A stretch of 8,442 nt of DNA from assembly GCA_036011265.1 (NCBI GenBank), contig DASCNB010000213.1, forward strand, positions 1 to 8,442, in the 5' to 3' direction. A model generated the notes under the pieces. The model made no database searches and was not told the origin of the DNA. It saw only the letters and a program-made list of their open reading frames with translations. Shown here piece after piece: positions 1 through 5,683 of this stretch. The position numbers were made by a program, and so were the translations under genes. The first letter of the stretch is position 1. Every line of letters begins with the position of its first letter. This DNA comes from CAJXCL01 sp036011265 (GTDB lineage Bacteria; Nitrospinota; Nitrospinia; CAJXCL01).

Positions 1-3000
1 CTTGACGGCGCTCTGAGATTGAAACAACTATTTCAAAGGGCGGAAGAGTATAAAATGCCTGCAATTGCCATGACAGATCATGGCAATATGTTTGGCGCGG
101 TAGATTTTTTTCTACAAGCAAAAGAACACGGCATTAAACCGATTATAGGATGTGAGGTTTATGTAGCCCCAAAAAGCCGCTTTGAAAAAACTACGATCTC
201 AGGCCTTTCTGACGCATCTTATCATTTGATACTGCTCGCGAGAAACGAAACGGGTTATAAAAATTTATCAAAAATGATAACCAAAGCATTTTTCGAGGGA
301 TTTTATTACAAACCGAGAATCGATAAAGAATTGTTGTCTCAACATTCTGAAGGATTAATCGCATTAAGTTCCTGCTTAAAGGGAGAACTGTCAAGGTTAC
401 TTTCTATCGGAAACATAGAAGAAGCCATAAACACTGCTTCTTTTTATAAAGAAACCATGGGGGAAGGGAATTACTATCTTGAAATACAGGATCAGGGGAT
501 TAAAGGACAGCGGGAGATTACAAAAGAAATAATAAAAATTGGAAAGAAACTATCCATTCCCCTTGTAGCTACCAATGATTGTCATTATCTTGAACAAAAG
601 GATGCCAGGGCACAGGAGATACTTCTCTGCATTCAAACCGGGAAAACACTTGTTGATGAAAAAAGAATGAAATTTTCCGGCGACCAGTTTTATTTTAAAT
701 CTCCTGAGGAGATGAAAACTTTATTTAAAGAAATTCCTCAAGCTATTTCTAACACCATCAAAATCGCCGAGCATTGCAACCTCGAAATGCATTTTGACAA
801 AATTCACCTTCCTCATTACGATGTTCCCCAAGATTCCACTTTGGATAGCTTTTTGGGCGAATTGGCCAGGCATGGAATGGAAAAAAGGCTTCAGAAAAAG
901 CAACTGTTGTTGACAGTAGACGCAAAAAGCCAGAAAAAGGACGGGGACATTATGTCAATCTACAAAGAAAGATTAGCCGAAGAGCTTAAGATAATTAAAA
1001 AAATGAATTTTTCAGGCTATTTTTTGATTGTATGGGATTTTATTGACTATTCGAAAAGAAATAATATCCCGGTGGGGCCGGGCAGGGGGTCGGCAGCAGG
1101 AAGTTTGGTGGCTTATTGCCTGGGCATTACTGATATTGACCCGCTTAAGTACGGTCTTCTCTTCGAACGTTTTTTGAACCCGGAGCGTATTAGCATGCCT
1201 GATATTGATATTGATTTTTGTATGAATAAAAGAAGTCAAGTCATTGACTATGTGACTAAAAAGTATGGAAAGAATAATGTTTCACAACTGATTACTTTTG
1301 GGTCTATGAGCGCCAAAGCAGTTGTTAGAGATGTTGGCCGGGTGTTCAATATGCCTTACGGAGATGTGGATAAAATAGCTAAACTGATCCCGAACAGGTT
1401 AAATATTAAGCTCAAAGAAGCAATAAAAGAAGAACCAAAACTTAAAGAACTACAGACAAAAAATGAGCAGGTGAAAGACATGCTGGATATAGCCCTTACC
1501 CTGGAAGGTCTTCCGCGTCATGCCTCAACGCATGCTGCCGGTGTAGTGATTTCCCCGAAACCGCTAACAGAGTTTCTACCGCTCTATAAGGGGACCAATG
1601 ATGAAGTGGTCACACAGTTTGCCATGGGGAATATAGAAAAACTGGGTCTCTTGAAAATGGACTTCCTTGGTCTAAAAACTCTTACAGTGATTGATATGAC
1701 GCTAAAAAAGATAAACAAGATTGAAGGGAAAGAGATTGTTCTGGACTCTATCCCGTTAGACGATGCGGAGACCTTTAAGATGTTAAGTGAAGCTAAAACA
1801 CTGGGAGTGTTTCAACTTGAAAGCCGGGGTATGCGCGACCTTTTAAGAAAAATGAAACCGAACTCATTTGAAGATGTCATCGCGCTTCTTGCTTTGTTTC
1901 GTCCCGGTCCGCTTAATAGTGGCATGGTAGATGACTACATCAAAAGAAAACATGGAACTATACCGGAAAAATATGATCTGCCCCAGTTAAAAAATATCCT
2001 GCATGAAACTCATGGGGTCATCCTCTACCAGGAGCAGGTTATGAAATTGGCATCGGTACTGGCCGGATTCAGCCTTGGCGGTGCTGACCTTCTCAGGAGA
2101 GCTATGGGAAAAAAGAAGCCGGAAGTAATGATGGAGTTGAGAGGGAAATTCATCTCGGGCTCTCTCCAAAATAAAATCCCTAAAGAAAAAGCGGGAAAAA
2201 TGTTTGACCTGATAGAGCATTTTGCGGGATATGGTTTTAATAAATCTCATAGTGCGGCCTACGCGATAATCGCTTACCAGACGGCTTACCTTAAAAGTCA
2301 TTACCCGGTGGAGTTTCTCGCCTCGCTCCTTACGTGTGACATGGACAATACCGATAAAATCATTCTCTATATTAATGAATGTCGGGAAATGGGTATCCAG
2401 GTATTGCCGCCGGATGTTAATGAAAGCTTTAAAGATTTTACAGTAGTAGAAAATTGTATTCGATTTGGATTGGCGGCTGTAAAAAATGTGGGTCAAAGCG
2501 CTATAGAGGCGATACTCAAGGCAAGGGAAAAACAAAAGCGGTTTTCTTCTTTGCATGAATTTTGCCAGAAAGTGGATCAGCGGACCGTTAACAAAAGGGT
2601 TATTGAAAGTCTGATAAAGTGCGGCGCCTTTGACTCAACAGGCGCAAAAAGATGGGAGCTCATGAACGATCTAGCCGATGTTATGGAATCGGCTCAACGA
2701 ATTCAAAAAGACAGGGAACTAGGGCAAAAAGGGTTGTTCGGGTTTGATGAGATATATGAATCTAACCATAAAGCAGAGAATGGAAAAACAAATGTCAATC
2801 CCTGGGAAGAAAATGAGACCCTTGCCTATGAAAAAGAAACTCTTGGTTTTTATATTACCGGTCATCCATTAGCAAATCAAAAAAGGCAGTTAGACCGCTT
2901 TACAAATTGCGATTCACAGACTATCGCAGAAATGAATAATGGACGCCAGATCAATATCGGTGGAATAATAATTAAAGTCCGAACTCAGATGACTAAAAAA

Positions 3001-3441
3001 GGGAAAATAATGGCATTTATCACTTTAGAGGACCTGGCAGGTTTTGCGGAAATAATAGTTTTCCCAGATGTTTATAAATCAAGCGAGTCTATTTTAAAAA
3101 CTGACAACACCATTCTTGTTAAAGGCCATAAAGATACCAGCACTGAAACAATAAAAATTATCGCGAAGGATATAATACCCCTTTCCGAAGCAGCTGAAAA
3201 CTGGACAGGGAAAATTCATGTAAATATTCAAACTGCCGGATTGGAAACAGACTTCTTGGAAAAAATAAAATCAATATTGGAGGCACATCGAGGGAAAAAT
3301 GATGTTTTGCTTCATTTAATATCCCCTGACGGAAAATCAATTTCCATGAATGCATCAAGCCAGCTAAAAGTTGCCCCGGACGATAAACTGATTTTAGAAA
3401 TAGAAGAACTTTTAGGAAAGGATTCTATCTTTTTGAATTAA
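1..3441 (+). CDS. dnaE: DNA polymerase III subunit alpha (5' end cut by window)
   Basis: This is the replicative polymerase catalytic subunit, which extends DNA at the fork in the holoenzyme. The frame is open from base 1, and the first visible residues (LDGAL) match DnaE shortly after its start, so roughly 15 N-terminal residues are missing. The TTG at 19 is internal. Counting the first codon as residue 1, the PHP domain shows TDHGN (His27), GCEVYV (Glu52), His75, Cys125 and NDCH (Asp193, His195), which suggests an intact metal centre. The polymerase core has GPGRGSAAGS at 359-368, the catalytic acidic motif PDIDIDF (Asp401, 403, 405) and KMDFLGL (Asp554). A helix-hairpin-helix region lies near 860-880. 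QKGLF at 909-913 is a good beta-clamp binding motif, and an OB fold spans about 981-1041. The visible 1146 residues fit the usual length of about 1160. No proofreading epsilon domain is fused. No terminator is evident after the TAA, and the next gene is convergent. Confidence 0.98.
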   Translation, partial: LDGALRLKQLFQRAEEYKMPAIAMTDHGNMFGAVDFFLQAKEHGIKPIIGCEVYVAPKSRFEKTTISGLSDASYHLILLARNETGYKNLSKMITKAFFEGFYYKPRIDKELLSQHSEGLIALSSCLKGELSRLLSIGNIEEAINTASFYKETMGEGNYYLEIQDQGIKGQREITKEIIKIGKKLSIPLVATNDCHYLEQKDARAQEILLCIQTGKTLVDEKRMKFSGDQFYFKSPEEMKTLFKEIPQAISNTIKIAEHCNLEMHFDKIHLPHYDVPQDSTLDSFLGELARHGMEKRLQKKQLLLTVDAKSQKKDGDIMSIYKERLAEELKIIKKMNFSGYFLIVWDFIDYSKRNNIPVGPGRGSAAGSLVAYCLGITDIDPLKYGLLFERFLNPERISMPDIDIDFCMNKRSQVIDYVTKKYGKNNVSQLITFGSMSAKAVVRDVGRVFNMPYGDVDKIAKLIPNRLNIKLKEAIKEEPKLKELQTKNEQVKDMLDIALTLEGLPRHASTHAAGVVISPKPLTEFLPLYKGTNDEVVTQFAMGNIEKLGLLKMDFLGLKTLTVIDMTLKKINKIEGKEIVLDSIPLDDAETFKMLSEAKTLGVFQLESRGMRDLLRKMKPNSFEDVIALLALFRPGPLNSGMVDDYIKRKHGTIPEKYDLPQLKNILHETHGVILYQEQVMKLASVLAGFSLGGADLLRRAMGKKKPEVMMELRGKFISGSLQNKIPKEKAGKMFDLIEHFAGYGFNKSHSAAYAIIAYQTAYLKSHYPVEFLASLLTCDMDNTDKIILYINECREMGIQVLPPDVNESFKDFTVVENCIRFGLAAVKNVGQSAIEAILKAREKQKRFSSLHEFCQKVDQRTVNKRVIESLIKCGAFDSTGAKRWELMNDLADVMESAQRIQKDRELGQKGLFGFDEIYESNHKAENGKTNVNPWEENETLAYEKETLGFYITGHPLANQKRQLDRFTNCDSQTIAEMNNGRQINIGGIIIKVRTQMTKKGKIMAFITLEDLAGFAEIIVFPDVYKSSESILKTDNTILVKGHKDTSTETIKIIAKDIIPLSEAAENWTGKIHVNIQTAGLETDFLEKIKSILEAHRGKNDVLLHLISPDGKSISMNASSQLKVAPDDKLILEIEELLGKDSIFLN

Positions 3442-3457
3442 GGGGGTAAAGATATTA

Positions 3458-3588
3458 TTAAGACCACCCCTCCGCGTTGCGCTTCCACTCCTCAACAGGC
3501 AGGGTATCTCCAATTCTGCTTTGGCAAGAGTCCGCAAAGAGAAAGCATCGATCTTATCAGGCTCCCCAATTTTTCCAGAAATTGCTAT
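3458..3588 (-). pseudogene. Possible decayed coding remnant downstream of the histone gene
   Basis: The minus strand after the histone stop codon stays open in the histone frame and reads KIDAFSLRTLAKAEL. It then loses protein-like character. One frame over, it reads GDTLPVEEWKRNAEGWS and ends at a TAA (3458-3460). Adding a single G at about 3512 would join the two halves into one coherent C-terminus. The stretch also looks more GC-rich than its surroundings. I do not recognise the family. The KIDA segment faintly recalls IS110-type transposases, but this is too weak to name. It has no start codon or ribosome binding site of its own. It could instead be non-coding intergenic DNA that reads well by chance. 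Confidence 0.25.
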
Positions 3589-3777
3589 TTAATTGAAGTC
3601 TCTATCCATTAAGGTTTTGCGGCCATCCGCTTTTGCTCTCTCGATTGCTTGATCACACAAATTGCGAACGGAATCAGACAATGCTGACGCAACGTTACCT
3701 GCTGTACTCATTCCATGCGTCGCACGAATGTACTTTTTGAGTTTTGATACAACTATCAGTAATTCTTTATCACTCAT
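3589..3777 (-). CDS. Single-domain bacterial histone (Bd0055-like histone fold protein)
   Basis: This 62-residue protein is expected to dimerise through a histone fold and bind DNA as a chromatin protein. Residues 11-20 (KLKKYI region) fit helix 1, about 24-51 fit the long central helix, and the following loop plus short helix 3 read GRKTLMDRDF (52-61). That block aligns without gaps to archaeal HMfB GRKTIKAEDI. It keeps the Arg-Lys-Thr DNA-contact loop and the Asp that pairs with the Arg (Arg53 and Asp60 here). The protein ends immediately afterwards, so helix 3 is minimal, which is typical of Bdellovibrio Bd0055-type histones and unlike HMf proteins. The ATG at 3777-3775 is preceded by GGAGAG five bases upstream, supporting this start. 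The gene is monocistronic, faces dnaE and has a consensus-like promoter. The identification rests on motif alignment by eye. Doublet DUF1931-type histones are about twice as long. Confidence 0.85.
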   Translation of the reverse strand: MSDKELLIVVSKLKKYIRATHGMSTAGNVASALSDSVRNLCDQAIERAKADGRKTLMDRDFN

Positions 3778-3782
3778 ATCAT

Positions 3783-3788
3783 CTCTCC
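3783..3788 (-). promoter_or_regulatory. Ribosome binding site of the histone gene
   Basis: The minus strand reads GGAGAG, five bases before the ATG. It is the clearest Shine-Dalgarno sequence among the complete minus-strand genes here and fixes the histone start. Confidence 0.7.
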
Positions 3789-3818
3789 AGTTTTTCTAGG
3801 GTTAACAAAAGTGTCTAA

Positions 3819-3841
3819 TATAAAGAATTTTATTCTTTATA
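3819..3841. repeat. Perfect 10-bp palindrome in the histone leader
   Basis: TATAAAGAAT and ATTCTTTATA form perfect inverted arms (3819-3828 and 3832-3841) around a 3-base TTT spacer. The element lies between the predicted histone promoter (3872-3900) and its start codon, about 40-60 bases upstream of the ATG. It could be a dimeric repressor operator or, in the RNA, a weak AT-only hairpin. No known operator consensus was recognised. Confidence 0.6.
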
Positions 3842-3871
3842 AGATTACTATAGACAGAAAAAATATGAACA

Positions 3872-3900
3872 ATACTAATGAAAGAATTGGTTGATGTCAA
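3872..3900 (-). promoter_or_regulatory. Sigma-70-type promoter of the histone gene
   Basis: On the minus strand there is a perfect TTGACA -35 (3900-3895), a 17-base spacer and a TAGTAT -10 (3877-3872, four of six matches). It points at the histone gene and predicts an untranslated leader of about 85-90 bases containing the palindrome. A second -10-like TATAGT at 3852-3847 has no good -35. Confidence 0.6.
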
Positions 3901-3992
3901 GAATATTTCAGAGCAGAGGGATTGTCGATTATTTGGAGGCTAAAGACATATTTGATGGGAAAGTGCATTTTTGTTTCGATTAAAACTGACTA

Positions 3993-4013
3993 TTGATTGC
4001 TAAAAGCCATCAA
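3993..4013 (-). terminator. Weak hairpin at the end of arsM, possible terminator
   Basis: TTGAT...ATCAA arms plus an inner GC pair enclose a 5-base loop, with one mismatched pair between the outer and inner stems. The hairpin overlaps the arsM stop codon. On the minus strand it is followed by a T-containing stretch but no true T tract. It could help end arsM transcription, but it is short and imperfect. Confidence 0.2.
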
Positions 4014-4960
4014 CAACATTTAGGGCCGCATTCAATTATCTCTGAAGTATTAATAATGATAAAACTTCCTGCGTAGGGTGCTCGGGTGAGCTTTGTGGCA
4101 GTATCAGTACATATTTCAACCGGTTCTCCCGCCAGATAGGTATGGCCGTCATCGTCTGATACATTAAGAAAAGGGCCTTTGTAAATAGCATACTGGCCTT
4201 TGAACACGCATTCTTTACCTTTTGTGAATTTCCAGCCCCGAAATGTGATGGAAGAAAACTTAATTCCATTAACTTCCTTCCAGACATAGTCATGTTCTAC
4301 AGAAACGCCGTAAAATCCTGCGGTTTTAGCTGCTTCAATCAACTTTTGCTGTGTTTCAGCTCCTGAGATGCATTCTCCCCATAGTTTTTTGTCTGATCGC
4401 ATTTCCTCGGGAACCTCGCAATCCGAAACAATATCCGAGATAACCAATCGGCCATGATTTTTCAGGATTCGATAAATCTCTTCAAACACTTTATCTTTTG
4501 AAATGGATAAGTTTATTACACAATTGGAAGTAATTATATCCACAGAATTGGAATCCACTGGGATATCTTCCAAAAGGCCCTTTCTAAACTCTATATTGGA
4601 ATACCCAAGGCTTTTTTCAACATATGATTTGCTTTTTTCCGCCTGAGATAGCATTTCATCGGTCATGTCAATGCCAATAATTTTTCCTTTTTTACCAGTG
4701 GTTTTGGCAGCAATAAAACAGTCGATTCCGCCCCCTGAGCCGAGATCGACCACTGTTTCGCCTTCTTTAATTGACGCTTTGCTGACAGGGCTACCGCATC
4801 CGTAGGAAATCTTTAGAACATCAACAGGAATATGAGATACATCTTCTGCCTGGTAATCGGTAGGACAGCAAAGGGAAGATTGTGAAGTTAACGCAGCTTT
4901 AGAATAAAACTCCTTCACATCCTCTCTTTTTACTTCTGAATTGTTTTTGATTGTTTGCAT
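4010..4960 (-). CDS. arsM: Arsenite S-adenosylmethionine methyltransferase (ArsM-type)
   Basis: This cytosolic enzyme transfers methyl groups from SAM to As(III), giving methylated and volatile arsenicals. The 316 residues contain the class I SAM motif VVDLGSGGGID (70-80), acidic GIDM (96-99), and the ArsM cysteine set in the expected contexts: a Cys pair at 31-32, YGCG (Cys55), SNCVINLS (Cys147) and ECISGA (Cys197). These correspond to the four conserved arsenic-binding or catalytic cysteines of characterised ArsM proteins. The N-terminal VKEFYSKAAL also fits the family. After the catalytic domain there is an extension (about 240-316) with GPFLNVSDDDGH and a Cys-rich end, CGPKCC. No strong ribosome binding site precedes the ATG. 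The gene starts 43 bases after the thiamine-binding gene on the same strand, so co-transcription is likely. No arsR, arsenate reductase or arsenite pump gene is in the window. The substrate is inferred from the cysteines. Confidence 0.85.
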   Translation of the reverse strand: MQTIKNNSEVKREDVKEFYSKAALTSQSSLCCPTDYQAEDVSHIPVDVLKISYGCGSPVSKASIKEGETVVDLGSGGGIDCFIAAKTTGKKGKIIGIDMTDEMLSQAEKSKSYVEKSLGYSNIEFRKGLLEDIPVDSNSVDIITSNCVINLSISKDKVFEEIYRILKNHGRLVISDIVSDCEVPEEMRSDKKLWGECISGAETQQKLIEAAKTAGFYGVSVEHDYVWKEVNGIKFSSITFRGWKFTKGKECVFKGQYAIYKGPFLNVSDDDGHTYLAGEPVEICTDTATKLTRAPYAGSFIIINTSEIIECGPKCC

Positions 4961-5003
4961 TTTGTACTTAGAATGGAGATTTAAGGCAGATAAACGTGGA
5001 CGT

Positions 5004-5300
5004 TCAGCCTTTCAGTTTGTTTTCTACTGATGCTACTTTTCCTTTTAAACGCCCGGTTGCTCCTTTCCGGTCATCAATCTTAATGGAAGTAGATACCCTG
5101 TCACTAAAGCGGGCCATGTTCAAGTGACATTTTTTTATAAGCTCAAATACTTGTTCAGCATCCCCCTCGACCAGTGTCCCCATTGCGTGAAGCTCATATT
5201 GCAAACCACTCTCTTTAATAATATTTATAGTCTTTGCAATATATTCGCTCAGGCCTTTTCCTGCTTTGTCAATTGGAGTAATACTAAATTCAGCAAGCAT
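5004..5300 (-). CDS. MTH1187/UPF0045-family thiamine-binding protein
   Basis: This is a small cytosolic protein of the MTH1187/YkoF-like superfamily (Pfam Thiamine_BP), whose members form oligomeric ferredoxin-like folds and bind thiamine or related ligands. Their physiological role is poorly defined. The 98 residues are full length for the family. They show the characteristic MLAEFSITPID start, YELHAMGTLVEGD in the middle (about 35-48) and the signature DRVSTSIKIDDRKG (about 67-80), followed by a basic C-terminus. The ATG lacks a clear Shine-Dalgarno sequence, but the N-terminus matches the family, so the start is secure. It is the promoter-proximal gene of a likely pair with arsM. No TPP riboswitch consensus and no thiamine synthesis or transport gene is nearby, so a role in thiamine metabolism is not supported by context. 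Confidence 0.9.
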   Translation of the reverse strand: MLAEFSITPIDKAGKGLSEYIAKTINIIKESGLQYELHAMGTLVEGDAEQVFELIKKCHLNMARFSDRVSTSIKIDDRKGATGRLKGKVASVENKLKG

Positions 5301-5432
5301 TTATAAGAATAACTTAAAGTTTTAGGAGAAGTGGTTAGCAATAGATAAAAGAAAGAAGGAGAAAACCTGCTTTCTCTCGAAGAGTCCTATTTCTAACTAT
5401 TACTAAAAAAAGTTTCTCATTTATTAAAATTT

Positions 5433-5460
5433 TTGTCAAGGTCATTCTGTTGTCTATAAT
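5433..5460 (+). promoter_or_regulatory. Sigma-70-type promoter for the glycosyltransferase gene
   Basis: TTGTCA (5433-5438, five of six matches), a 16-base spacer and a perfect TATAAT (5455-5460). Transcription would start near 5467 and leave a leader of about 215 bases before the glycosyltransferase ATG. On the opposite strand the same bases include a TTGACA, but no -10 follows it at the right distance. Confidence 0.6.
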
Positions 5461-5493
5461 AGGGAGATTAGGTTTTAGTCACGAAGACACAAA

Positions 5494-5524
5494 GCCTTGC
5501 ATAAGGCGTTGTACTTTGCATAAG
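5494..5524. repeat. Short hairpin and TTGCATAAG direct repeat in the leader
   Basis: GCCTT and AAGGC pair around a GCAT loop (5494-5507). The nonamer TTGCATAAG occurs at 5497-5505 and again at 5516-5524, 19 bases apart, roughly two helical turns. The function is unknown. Confidence 0.4.
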
Positions 5525-5552
5525 TCACTCTATAAAGAAAGAACTAAGTCTT

Positions 5553-5671
5553 GCAATAATTGTAGTAAAAGGATGATTGTTATGCTTAGAAATTAAATCT
5601 CTTGTTTATTGTCTATTTTATAATATTCAGGTAGAATTTTCTGTTATTTTTGTTAAATAAACAATTATTGC
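5553..5671. repeat. Perfect 11-bp inverted repeat pair in the leader
   Basis: GCAATAATTGT (5553-5563) and ACAATTATTGC (5661-5671) are exact reverse complements separated by 97 bases. The right arm lies 12 bases before the ATG at 5684 and directly abuts the weak purine-rich ribosome binding region (GAGAGAAAG). In the RNA the arms could pair across the leader and affect translation. Confidence 0.45.
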
Positions 5672-5683
5672 GAGAGAAAGCCT

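Larger units (their letters stand above)
5301..5683. other. Divergent intergenic region, 383 bp
   Basis: This region separates the minus-strand thiamine-binding/arsM unit from the plus-strand glycosyltransferase gene. The left part (5301-5430) is purine-rich then A/T-rich and holds a small GAGAAA/TTTCTC hairpin (5359-5376). I could not find a convincing minus-strand promoter for the thiamine-binding gene. The right part holds a strong plus-strand promoter at 5433-5460, a 5-bp hairpin with direct repeats (5494-5524), a -10-like TATAAT (5619-5624) without a good -35, and an 11-bp inverted repeat pair (5553 and 5661). No open frame with coding character was seen. Confidence 0.6.

Noticed and set aside
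1987..2556. Long minus-strand open frame opposite dnaE (189 codons)
   Set aside because: It is a shadow of the well-conserved dnaE reading frame, with no ribosome binding site or recognisable domain.
3441..3471. AGGGG...CCCCT arms after dnaE as a terminator
   Set aside because: The stem is only five base pairs with a long loop, and no T tract follows.
3567..3584. CAATTT/AAATTG hairpin just after the histone stop
   Set aside because: It is A/T-rich, short and has no T tract on the minus strand.
3458..3588. IS110-type transposase fragment
   Set aside because: Only a faint DKIDA resemblance in a short segment, with no catalytic motif or terminal repeats, so it is left as an unassigned remnant.
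3894..3983. Plus-strand 29-codon frame reading MSRIFQSRGIVDYLEAK and onward
   Set aside because: It has no ribosome binding site, overlaps the -35 of the histone promoter and resembles nothing I know, so it is probably chance.
5301..5440. Possible TPP riboswitch upstream of the thiamine-binding gene
   Set aside because: The conserved CTGAGA and the other thi-box elements are absent on the minus strand.
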